Positions 45,099 through 52,546 of a stretch of 64,000 nucleotides of DNA are shown here, in pieces. Both the position numbers and the translations under genes were made by a program. The stretch is from assembly GCA_944376125.1 (NCBI GenBank), contig CALWBQ010000026.1, positions 48,834 to 112,833 of the forward strand. Direction: 5' to 3'. The notes beneath the pieces were generated by a model that saw only the letters and a program-made list of their open reading frames with translations, searched no databases and was not told the origin of the DNA. The first letter of the stretch is position 1. Each line of letters starts with the position of its first letter. Source of the DNA: an uncultured Lachnospiraceae bacterium (GTDB lineage: Bacteria > Bacillota > Clostridia > Lachnospirales > Lachnospiraceae).

Positions 45099-45127
45099 TT
45101 GATCGGAGGGGTGAAATATGTTATAGT
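45099..45127 (+). promoter_or_regulatory. Promoter of the four-gene nitrilase cassette
   Basis: TTGATC at 45099-45104, 17-base spacer, TATAGT at 45122-45127, 34 bases before the first start codon. Confidence 0.65.
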
Positions 45128-45160
45128 TAGAGTGTAACGGGGATCTGAAAGAGGAAGGCG

Positions 45161-45565
45161 ATGGTGACGCTGATGTACCAGAATGTATATAATATCATGG
45201 CAATTATAATTCGGAGGTTATTGACAATAGAGAAGAAAATCCCAGGGCATCTGCGGAATTACCGGGCTTATAAGCGAGATGGGGCCAGGCAGAAATTAAA
45301 AAAATTGTTTCCGGCGCTTTTTAGGGAAAATAGTTGTGTTTTTCGAGAGATTGCGGGAGATGAGATGAGCGAGGAGGATTGGAGCCGTGTCGGGACATTT
45401 GCTGCAAACAGTGAGGAGCCCTTTTTGCTGATAGAGCTGCTGCTTGGGTTTGATGGAGCTCTGAGGAACAGAGTAAGGACGGAAATTGAGATCTTTGGAA
45501 CATGTAGTACCATAAATTCACTGAATAGCAACTTTGAAGAAACGGAAATTTATCTTTATCGATGA
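45161..45565 (+). CDS. Unknown protein, first gene of the nitrilase cassette
   Basis: 134 residues, no recognised family. The N-terminus is hydrophobic and basic (VYNIMAIIIRRLL, then RNYRAYKRDGARQKLKKLFP), the middle acidic, and the end reads FGTCSTINSLNSNFEETEIYLYR. GAGGAAGG precedes the ATG. Its last 32 bases overlap the nitrilase frame, which has no ATG or ribosome site near its start. The two may therefore be translationally coupled or one frameshifted protein. Confidence 0.6.
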   Translation: MVTLMYQNVYNIMAIIIRRLLTIEKKIPGHLRNYRAYKRDGARQKLKKLFPALFRENSCVFREIAGDEMSEEDWSRVGTFAANSEEPFLLIELLLGFDGALRNRVRTEIEIFGTCSTINSLNSNFEETEIYLYR

Positions 45566-46505
45566 ACAGGAGCTGAAAAGATTCAGCATAAATGATATTC
45601 GTCATGTGTGGCTGAGTTCATTGCTGTTTCAGACAGCAAAAGATAGGGGATATCTGAGAGTCGGATTTTCTCCGTTGAGCAGACACTTAAACCTGAATGT
45701 CTCTGAATATTATAAAGACAATATCCGCTATTTTTCAGTAGATAGTAGCGAAAATAGTGAAAAGGTAAAGCAACTGGTTTTGTCGGTATTGGAGGACGCC
45801 AAAAAAGAGAAGGTAGATATCCTTCTGTTTCCAGAAATGATTGGAAGCAGCGGGCTTGTGGATGCTGTAACAGAGCACCTTGAAAATTATTATGCGGATG
45901 AAGGGGAAGAGTACCCATCTTTGATTTTTTTGCCGTCTATTTGGGAAAACCACCAAAATTATGTTGTGGTATTAACGAGGGATGGAGAAAGAATATGCGC
46001 GCAGAAAAAGCAATACCCTTATGATGGACCGGTTGAACCGGGGCAAGAAGCGGCGATTGAGGATATTGATCCGGATAAGATTCTTTACTTAATTCACTGC
46101 AGAGGGCTTGGCAGGATTGCGGTAATGATCTGCAAAGATTTTTTAATGGAAGAGTATCTTGAACTGGTGTTGCAAATACTGAAAGCCAGGCTGATATTGG
46201 TTCCGTCCATGTCGACGGGGGAGTACGATTTTAAAACTCACGCTAATGTATGCGAGCATTCAGACTGCTGCGTTATACAATGCAACTGTTGCTCAGCTGA
46301 AAAGATGATCGAAGAAAATCAGAGAGATAAACTGAATACGATAGGGTATGTGCTGAAAAGCGGAAAAAATCAAAATCCCAGATATATGAATATACCTTCC
46401 AGCGGAATAATTCAGATAACGAAGTCAAAACTATGCAGAGAAGGAGGATGCGAAGAAGCCTGCCTGTTTTACGAGGATTTCTTTTTTGATAAAAATGTTG
46501 GATGA
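45534..46505 (+). CDS. Nitrilase-fold (carbon-nitrogen hydrolase-like) protein
   Basis: 323 residues if the TTG at 45534 is used. The nitrilase triad is visible: Glu101 in LLFPEM, a Lys near 157 in AQKKQYPY, and Cys200 in VMICKDF, with LVPSMS after it as in the fold. The N-terminal 75 residues (KRFSINDIRHVWLSSLLF...) are extra. Standard nitrilases cut nitriles or amides in metabolism; here the gene stands among unknown proteins and not metabolic ones. The start is uncertain: the upstream frame is closed by a TGA at 45522-45524 and no ribosome site precedes the TTG. Confidence 0.75.
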   Translation: MKKRKFIFIDEQELKRFSINDIRHVWLSSLLFQTAKDRGYLRVGFSPLSRHLNLNVSEYYKDNIRYFSVDSSENSEKVKQLVLSVLEDAKKEKVDILLFPEMIGSSGLVDAVTEHLENYYADEGEEYPSLIFLPSIWENHQNYVVVLTRDGERICAQKKQYPYDGPVEPGQEAAIEDIDPDKILYLIHCRGLGRIAVMICKDFLMEEYLELVLQILKARLILVPSMSTGEYDFKTHANVCEHSDCCVIQCNCCSAEKMIEENQRDKLNTIGYVLKSGKNQNPRYMNIPSSGIIQITKSKLCREGGCEEACLFYEDFFFDKNVG

Positions 46506-46518
46506 GAGGAGGATGATT

Positions 46519-47247
46519 ATGCGTTGGAACGAGGAATATTACTCGGAGATAGTCAAAATGTGTACAGCGGAACGGATTGAAAAAGGCGGGGATCAGCTGC
46601 AGAAATGCCTGGAGGAAATGGCGAAGGAATATCTGTATGAGGGTCTGCGAAAATATCAGAGAAAGGAAAAGGAGCTTCTGCATCAAAAAATTCGCCAAGG
46701 GCAGAAATTTTCAAATTTATTTTCCAGAACGGCTCAGTCTGCAGGGAAAAATATTTTTTTCTCAATGGGCCTGTTTGCAGGGATAGTAAAGGTAATGGAA
46801 TTTTTGTTTCGGGACTTGGTGGACAGACAGGACTTTGCGTATAAGATTCAGGGACTGTGTCAAAAAGCCCATTATCTGAATGTGATGAAATATCTTTATC
46901 GGAATACCCCCGCCCGCCATAGGGAAATTGTGCAGAAGGAGGGAGTCAGCCGGAGTCATTTAACAGAAATTATGAAAGAACTCCAGGAAGCCCATGTGGT
47001 TGATAAGTATTACCAAGGGAAGGCAGCTTTTTATGAACTGACGGAAGAAGGGAGAGAATATGTAAAAACTATTGAGGAAGAGACAGAAAAGCCGGCCATA
47101 GACTATTTGAGCAAGGGCATTTTGGGAGCAGAAGATACGATTGATTTCAGAAAAGAAGACTATCTGGAAAAAATACAGATCTCTGCGTTTGCTGCTAAGA
47201 AAAAAAGGCAGTGGGATTGTTATATACCCGTGAAGGAAACAGCATAA
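46519..47247 (+). CDS. Winged-helix protein of the nitrilase cassette
   Basis: 242 residues. The first 90 are charged and helical (a likely coiled coil with KYQRKEKELLHQKIRQGQKF). A short hydrophobic patch follows (NIFFSMGLFAGIVKVMEFLF), then a MarR/ArsR-like winged helix at about 130-195: NVMKYLYRNTPARHREIVQKEGVSRSHLTEIMKELQEAHVVD with wing FYELTEEGREYV. GAGGAGG precedes the ATG at 46519. It could be the regulator of the cassette or a DNA-tethered component. The gene is 13 bases after the nitrilase gene. Confidence 0.75.
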   Translation: MRWNEEYYSEIVKMCTAERIEKGGDQLQKCLEEMAKEYLYEGLRKYQRKEKELLHQKIRQGQKFSNLFSRTAQSAGKNIFFSMGLFAGIVKVMEFLFRDLVDRQDFAYKIQGLCQKAHYLNVMKYLYRNTPARHREIVQKEGVSRSHLTEIMKELQEAHVVDKYYQGKAAFYELTEEGREYVKTIEEETEKPAIDYLSKGILGAEDTIDFRKEDYLEKIQISAFAAKKKRQWDCYIPVKETA

Positions 47248-47269
47248 GGAAAGAAATGACAGGTGGAAT

Positions 47270-47878
47270 ATGGAAAGAATTAAAAAAATTTTAGACGAAT
47301 TAAACAGAAATGAAATACAGTGGAGAGAAGATATTCGGAATAGAAAGACCTTGATGGATATTAAAGATGTGGAAGTGCGGCAAAAAGTCAATGAGATAGT
47401 GGCGGAACTGAGGGCCTTGCTGAAGGAGAGAGATGAAAAAACAGTATTGGAAGAATTTGAAAAAGAGATTAGTGACAGCGAACTTGCAGAAATTTTTGTC
47501 GACTATGCATACCGCTCTTTGAGGTGGTTCTTTATTATGAAACCGGTGCGGATGTTGGAATTTCCGGCTGCCTCTATGCTTTTTGAAAATTTGTTCCGGA
47601 CATATATTTTACGCTATGAGAAAACTTATTGTTCTGTATGCGGTCAGTTTGGGCTGGCAGAGGAAGAGTTGTCTGACATTGCGGAATCATTAGATTTTTT
47701 TGTGTTTTATTATATTAAGAATCATTTTGGACGAAGAATGATAGTTGATGATTTTAAGGATGAAACAGGATTGGCAGATACGGTTTGTGAAACGTTTGCA
47801 GAGCTGGTAGAAGAAAATTACAATACTCTGCAGATGAACTTTATTATCGATCGGATAAAAGAAATGAATTTATCTTAA
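47270..47878 (+). CDS. Unknown helical protein, last gene of the nitrilase cassette
   Basis: 202 residues, almost entirely helical by composition, no family recognised. The first 70 residues look like a coiled coil (IKKILDELNRNEIQWREDIRNRK, VNEIVAELRALLKERDEKTVLEEFEKE). A single CSVCG lies at about residues 121-125, with no second pair, so zinc binding would need a partner. It is 22 bases after the winged-helix gene and ends the unit before a terminator. Confidence 0.6.
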   Translation: MERIKKILDELNRNEIQWREDIRNRKTLMDIKDVEVRQKVNEIVAELRALLKERDEKTVLEEFEKEISDSELAEIFVDYAYRSLRWFFIMKPVRMLEFPAASMLFENLFRTYILRYEKTYCSVCGQFGLAEEELSDIAESLDFFVFYYIKNHFGRRMIVDDFKDETGLADTVCETFAELVEENYNTLQMNFIIDRIKEMNLS

Positions 47879-47933
47879 AGCGGCCGTGAAAGTGCCGTTA
47901 CATAAAAATTGTGGCAAAGAAAAATTAATTCCT

Positions 47934-47972
47934 GCCCTACAAGCTGCCGTAACTTGTAGGGCTTTTTGTTTT
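47934..47972 (+). terminator. Terminator of the nitrilase cassette
   Basis: GCCCTACAAG / CTTGTAGGGC, 10 bp perfect with a 9-base loop, then TTTTTGTTTT. Confidence 0.9.
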
Positions 47973-47984
47973 GGGATAAAATAA

Positions 47985-48002
47985 CTGTAAACATATTTAC
48001 AG
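47985..48002. promoter_or_regulatory. Operator-like palindrome before the zinc-ribbon gene
   Basis: CTGTAAACATATTTACAG, an inverted repeat with 7-base arms, 15 bases before the ATG at 48018. A possible promoter TTGGGA-17-TATTTA (47971-47999) overlaps it. The form resembles sites of LacI- or BlaI-type repressors; the regulator is unknown. Confidence 0.45.
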
Positions 48003-48017
48003 TGGGAGGAATGAGCG

Positions 48018-50348
48018 ATGTTTTGTCCAAAATGCGGGAGCAAGCTGCCGGATGATAGTAAATTCTGCAGTGTGTGCGGAGAAAAATTGCCGGATAGGGA
48101 ACCAGAAACGCAGCCTCAGAAAGATACACCCGAGGAAACATCCCAGGAGAGCCGGGAAAACGATCCCGGGCCGGAGCTTGTCCAGCCTAAGAAAAGGCCG
48201 GGAGGCAAAATGATCATCGGTATTGCGGCGGCGGCTGTGCTGGTGATTGCGGCGGCAGCCGGGGTAAAAACGCTGGTCCGGCCGGCCGGAAGCGATAACG
48301 CCTATGTGTACCTGTCGGACGGCAGGTATGAACTGCTCACCAACCGGAAAAAGAATGAGGCAATCGAGATCGCGTCCAGCCGTTCCGACAGTGTGAATGC
48401 CGATCTGCTGGCATTCAGCCCGGACGGAAAATATATTTATTACTACACAAAGTATGATCCGGAAAACAATACCGGATCGCTTTGCCGGGCCGAGTACGGA
48501 AGGCTAAAAAAAGACCCCAGCAAAAATGAGGCGTATATTCAGGTGATCGACAGCAGTGTCTGCCTTGGGTTCCAACTTGCCGAAAATGGTTCTCTGGTTT
48601 ATCAGAAGAGCAATGGAAACCTGTACTACTTTAACGGGGAGGAGCCGGTTCAGGTCGCAAAGGATGTCTCATCTTATCGAATAGAAGAGTCGGGACAGCG
48701 CCTGATTTATACAATTACAAAAGAAGACCAGGATTATGACGTAGATTTGTACGGCCTGGAACTCAGCGATATGGACAATAAAATAAAGCTCGCTTCCAAT
48801 ATTTCTTTCATTTGGGATGACGAGGATTTTGATAATATTTTGTATTATGTGCGGAATGATGATTTTTCACATACCTTCTATATAACAGGGTTTGAGAAGG
48901 AAATTCAAAGGTTGGACGTGGGCGAAAATGTTGAATTTCTGACCTCATCAGATGGAAAATTGTATTTTACAGCGGAAAACGGCACGGAGCTGAACCTGTA
49001 TGATTACATAGAAGATCTGTATGCAGATGAGGATGCAGGGCTTGCAGAGCCAAAGAAAGAAGACTTTGAAATCCCGGAGTACAGTTATGAAATGATACAC
49101 GGGACAGATATCTCGGAAGACGATTTCGACCAGCTCTACACCTCCTGCACCAGGCCCTTGTACTGGTACGGTATGAGCACCTGGAATTCATATTCTATGG
49201 AAGAGGCAGTCGAGAGAGATGACTGGGAAGGAGATATGGAAGGCATCCATGCATCCACCCAGAGCTTTATTGACCAGTTTGCAGATACTGCGGATGAAAA
49301 CGGATTTATCCCGGTGACAGATGAAGTCAGGGCTGCTTTAAAAGAAATCGATAAGCATGCAAATGATCCCAACACCGATTATCAGTGGATGTGGCTCTGC
49401 TACAACCGATACCAATCCGGAACTGAGGTCGACTACGATGCGTACAACGCGGCCCTGGACCGGTGGAATGAGGCAAAAGGCCGGATTGAAATGCGGGAAA
49501 TGCTTCAGGACGAGGAAAATGCTTACAAAGTCCGTTCGCTGTACTGCCTTGAGGATGGCGCTGTGACTGAAATCAGCGAAAATGTTCTGGATGCGGAGGT
49601 TTGCTATGATGGTATCCTGTTTAACACTGTGGACATGGTAGATAAGACGGTGAACCTGACGGACGTATCTTCTGTGGAGGAAGTGAAACAGCAGCTGTTC
49701 GAAATTGACAGATGGGAGGCCAACCATATTTTCCTCATGGACAGTGAGGAGCAGTGCCAGATGTCGGCCAGCGCAGCAGAAACATACGGGGAAGCCTACG
49801 ATGAGAATTATGTAAATCTTTGGATTTCCAGAGGAAAAGCCTATCTCTGGGGCGGCGCGGAAGGGCTGCTGGAAGCTGATATTGAAGGCGGGACAGTCGG
49901 CAGCTTTCAGCTGGTTACAGATTCGGAAAATATCCCGCTGATCTGCAGGGACTCTGTCTTATATTACGGCAACGATTATTATGTAGATGGCGATCAGATC
50001 TATATGGATCTCTATTCCCGCAGCGGCGGAACTGATACCTGCCTGGCCAGAGGGGTTATCTATAATGAGATCAACCGTTACGATGACGGTATGATCCTCG
50101 CATACACGGATTACAGAGAAAACTATGGCTATGAACTGACAATGTTCGATTCCAAGGGTGACGCGGCGCTGATTGCTGAAGATGTTACCCAGTATATCCG
50201 GGCGGATGAGTCTGCTCTGCTGTATATATCGGACGGTGACCTCTACTGTTATGACGGAAAAGAAAAGAAGATGCTGCAGCCGGATGTCGATATTCTGTGG
50301 AGTCGGGAACAGATGGACTTCTCATCAATCGGTATACAGCTCTATTAA
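48018..50348 (+). CDS. Zinc-ribbon, single-pass membrane protein with large outer domain
   Basis: 776 residues. A double-CxxC zinc ribbon starts the protein (Cys3, Cys6, Cys17, Cys20). An acidic linker and one membrane helix (about 66-84, MIIGIAAAAVLVIAAAAGVKTLV) follow, then roughly 690 residues outside. That part repeats strand-rich units such as AFSPDGKYIYYYTKY, GSLVYQKSNGNLYYFNG and SALLYISDGDLYCYDGKEK, typical of a beta-propeller, with a helical insert near 340-500. Its function is unknown; it may sense or scaffold at the cell surface. It probably forms an operon with the next zinc-ribbon gene, 28 bases on. Confidence 0.75.
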   Translation: MFCPKCGSKLPDDSKFCSVCGEKLPDREPETQPQKDTPEETSQESRENDPGPELVQPKKRPGGKMIIGIAAAAVLVIAAAAGVKTLVRPAGSDNAYVYLSDGRYELLTNRKKNEAIEIASSRSDSVNADLLAFSPDGKYIYYYTKYDPENNTGSLCRAEYGRLKKDPSKNEAYIQVIDSSVCLGFQLAENGSLVYQKSNGNLYYFNGEEPVQVAKDVSSYRIEESGQRLIYTITKEDQDYDVDLYGLELSDMDNKIKLASNISFIWDDEDFDNILYYVRNDDFSHTFYITGFEKEIQRLDVGENVEFLTSSDGKLYFTAENGTELNLYDYIEDLYADEDAGLAEPKKEDFEIPEYSYEMIHGTDISEDDFDQLYTSCTRPLYWYGMSTWNSYSMEEAVERDDWEGDMEGIHASTQSFIDQFADTADENGFIPVTDEVRAALKEIDKHANDPNTDYQWMWLCYNRYQSGTEVDYDAYNAALDRWNEAKGRIEMREMLQDEENAYKVRSLYCLEDGAVTEISENVLDAEVCYDGILFNTVDMVDKTVNLTDVSSVEEVKQQLFEIDRWEANHIFLMDSEEQCQMSASAAETYGEAYDENYVNLWISRGKAYLWGGAEGLLEADIEGGTVGSFQLVTDSENIPLICRDSVLYYGNDYYVDGDQIYMDLYSRSGGTDTCLARGVIYNEINRYDDGMILAYTDYRENYGYELTMFDSKGDAALIAEDVTQYIRADESALLYISDGDLYCYDGKEKKMLQPDVDILWSREQMDFSSIGIQLY

Positions 50349-50376
50349 CCGCAGAAAGCTGCAGGAGGAATAAGGA

Positions 50377-50832
50377 ATGGATTTAGTAAATGCTATGCGG
50401 GACAAGCTGTCCCAGGCGGGACAGTCTACAGCCCAGAAAGCAAAGGATTTATCGGAGCTTGCGAAGCTGAACGCTATGGTCTCCAATGCAGAAAAACAGA
50501 TTACAGAGTTATACGGAAAAATCGGCTATGAGGTATGCCGCGCTTACCGCGATAAGCCGCTGCCGGAGGCTGCTGACCTGATGGGGCAGGTAAAAGAACT
50601 GCATCAAAGCATTGAAAATTGGCGCCAGCAGATAAAAGCGCTCAGCTCATCTGCTGTGTGCCCTCAGTGCGGCGCAAAACTCAGCAAAGGAATGGCTTTT
50701 TGCAGCCAATGCGGCTGCAAACTTCCTGCCGCTGAACAGCCGGCAGCGGGACAAACTAAATTTTGCAGCAGCTGCGGAGCGCCGGTTGCCGCAGACGCGG
50801 TGTTTTGCCCTTCCTGCGGCCAGAAGGTCTGA
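50377..50832 (+). CDS. Double zinc-ribbon protein
   Basis: 151 residues. A helical N-terminus (about 1-85: RDKLSQAGQSTAQKAKDLSELAKLNAMVSNAEKQI) precedes two zinc ribbons: CPQCGAKLSKGMAFCSQCG and FCSSCGAPVAADAVFCPSCG. There is no membrane segment. It is likely an adaptor for the preceding membrane protein; the function is unknown. Ribosome site AGGAGG. Confidence 0.75.
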   Translation: MDLVNAMRDKLSQAGQSTAQKAKDLSELAKLNAMVSNAEKQITELYGKIGYEVCRAYRDKPLPEAADLMGQVKELHQSIENWRQQIKALSSSAVCPQCGAKLSKGMAFCSQCGCKLPAAEQPAAGQTKFCSSCGAPVAADAVFCPSCGQKV

Positions 50833-50895
50833 ACTTTTCTCTCTTGGGATATGATAAAGGCTGAAACTAGAAAATAAAGAAAGGAATGAGAGAAC

Positions 50896-51666
50896 ATGAA
50901 AAAAATGAAAGTGATGATGGCCTTCGCGGTGGCTGCATTTACCGCGCTATCCATGAATACCCTGGCTTTTGCGGGGCAGTGGAAGGAGAACGATACAGGC
51001 TGGTGGTACGACAACGGAAACGGAACCTGGCCGTCCAGCTCCTGGCAATGGATTGATGGAAACGGGGATGGCATCGCAGAATGCTACTACTTCAACAAAG
51101 ACGGCTATTGCCTGATGAACGGGGTGGCGCCTGACGGCAGCTCTGTTAATGCCAACGGGGCGTGGATCGTCAACGGCATTGTGCAGACCAAAAATGTCGG
51201 CGGCCAGACCGCGCCTGTGGAAGAAACAAAGCCTGCCCGGGATCCCCTTATGCTGTACGACCAGCAGCCCGTCATAGCGAAATACATAAAAAAGTGGGAA
51301 TCTGCCAGCACCAATAAAGAGCATGAAACCTGGGCCAAAGTTCTCAAGTCGGACTCCCGCTTGGGCGGCGCTGCGTATATAGAATTTTATGCAGGCGGTG
51401 AGTACGATTCACTGAAAGCTACAGTGGCGCCGTCTGATTATAATACATCGCTCAGTGCTGATACATCCTGGGAAAAAGATGATTTGGTTTCCTTCCAGAT
51501 ACTGGGTGACGGTGATGAAGTGCTGTATGAAACCACCATCGATTACCGGACCTCGGCATTTGACCTCGACGTTGACATTGCAGGTCAGGACTCAGTTACC
51601 ATTTATCTGATGAAAGAAGAGGGTGACTTGAGCCCTGTGATTCTGAAAAATGCGAGATTTGAATAA
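50896..51666 (+). CDS. Secreted protein with one cell-wall-binding repeat and a beta-sandwich domain
   Basis: 256 residues. A signal peptide (MKVMMAFAVAAFTALSMNTLAFA) is followed by aromatic, Gly-rich repeat units of the choline-binding type (GWWYDNGNGTWPSSSWQWID, CYYFNKDGYCLMN). A C-terminal domain (about 125-256) with YDSLKATVAP and VSFQILGDGDEVLYETTIDY resembles NPCBM-type carbohydrate modules. It is probably held on the cell wall. It has its own ribosome site, AAAGGAATG. Confidence 0.75.
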   Translation: MKKMKVMMAFAVAAFTALSMNTLAFAGQWKENDTGWWYDNGNGTWPSSSWQWIDGNGDGIAECYYFNKDGYCLMNGVAPDGSSVNANGAWIVNGIVQTKNVGGQTAPVEETKPARDPLMLYDQQPVIAKYIKKWESASTNKEHETWAKVLKSDSRLGGAAYIEFYAGGEYDSLKATVAPSDYNTSLSADTSWEKDDLVSFQILGDGDEVLYETTIDYRTSAFDLDVDIAGQDSVTIYLMKEEGDLSPVILKNARFE

Positions 51667-51777
51667 ATCTCTGATGAGCTGAGCATGAAAATGCAGTGGG
51701 ATCCCTTTCGGGCGGCAGGATATATCGGAAATCCAACGGTGAGGGCTGAGCCCATCCGCGGATGGCCGCTGCATAAG

Positions 51778-51810
51778 AAATCCCCGGACTATTTGCAGTC
51801 CGGGGATTTT
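51778..51810. terminator. Terminator between convergent genes
   Basis: AAATCCCCGGACT / AGTCCGGGGATTT with a 6-base loop and T/A ends on both sides, so it can work for both strands. Confidence 0.85.
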
Positions 51811-51816
51811 GCCGTC

Positions 51817-52275
51817 TTATTTCTCTTTCTTCCAGAACATCAGTCTGTCTTTGATAGATTTCTTTCTCGGCGGTTTCGGAACCGCGCCGCCGCGCACACT
51901 CTTGATGTCTGTGATGTACAGGCCGCTGATCACAACCTTGGCTTCCGTCTTAATAGGAAGGGATTGGAAGACCTTGTCATCCGCAATTAGAGTAACGATC
52001 TTGGGGCCAACCTTTGCTTTTACAATAGGAAGTTTTGCCCACCGCATGTATTTGGGAGTCTGATCGTAGACCATCTTAGGAAGTCCGGATTCTTTGATCT
52101 TTAATTTCTTTTTGTCAATTACAAGGATGGATACCGTCTGTTTGGCGGCTTCCATCATCGCCTGGGAAGCGGCCTGCTTCTTTTCCAGTTTCCGGCCGAA
52201 GTAATACAAAATTCCCAGGGCTATGGCCAGAATGACCAGAATCCAGAGTATGACAGATAAAACAGTGTTCAGCAT
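51817..52275 (-). CDS. Conserved membrane-anchored protein, function unknown
   Basis: 152 residues. One N-terminal membrane helix (VLSVILWILVILAIALGILYYFG), a short coiled coil (RKLEKKQAASQAMMEAAKQ), then a small beta-rich domain (SILVIDKKKLKIKESGLPKMVYDQTPKYMRWAKLPIVKAKVGPKIVTLIADDKVF) and a basic tail. The form is common in Clostridia, but I do not know a function. AGGTACTG with CGGAGG precedes the start. It is divergent from rpoB. Confidence 0.7.
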   Translation of the reverse strand: MLNTVLSVILWILVILAIALGILYYFGRKLEKKQAASQAMMEAAKQTVSILVIDKKKLKIKESGLPKMVYDQTPKYMRWAKLPIVKAKVGPKIVTLIADDKVFQSLPIKTEAKVVISGLYITDIKSVRGGAVPKPPRKKSIKDRLMFWKKEK

Positions 52276-52389
52276 TGGGCAGTACCTCCGATAGTTTCCT
52301 TAGTGTATTTTGCGCTCGGTGAGCACAGATTATCCAGCCTCGTGCGCCGGATATACATGCCGGCTATCTCAGATGGCTAAACTGCTGTT

Positions 52390-52418
52390 ATTATACCATT
52401 TCTTTGAAAAAAAGGCAA
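52390..52418 (-). promoter_or_regulatory. Promoter for the membrane-anchored protein
   Basis: Minus strand TTGCCT (52418-52413), 17-base spacer, perfect TATAAT (52395-52390). Confidence 0.65.
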
Positions 52419-52429
52419 GCAAAAAATCC

Positions 52430-52458
52430 TTGACACATTGACAAGAGTATGATAAACT
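52430..52458 (+). promoter_or_regulatory. Promoter of rpoB-rpoC
   Basis: Perfect TTGACA at 52430-52435, 17-base spacer, TAAACT at 52453-52458. rpoB thus has its own promoter here and is not merely read through from ribosomal protein genes. Confidence 0.75.
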
Positions 52459-52479
52459 GGAATGTGCACTATTGTGGCG

Positions 52480-52511
52480 TTTTGGGCCTTAGGGGTCAAC
52501 TGCGCCCAAAA
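52480..52511 (+). promoter_or_regulatory. Hairpin in the rpoB leader
   Basis: TTTTGGGC at 52480-52487 and GCCCAAAA at 52504-52511 pair perfectly within the 5' leader. There is no T run, so it is not a plain terminator. It may stabilise the message or be a protein-binding site. Confidence 0.45.
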
Positions 52512-52546
52512 AGTAAAACGTGAAAGAAAACAGGGGTGAAACGTCA

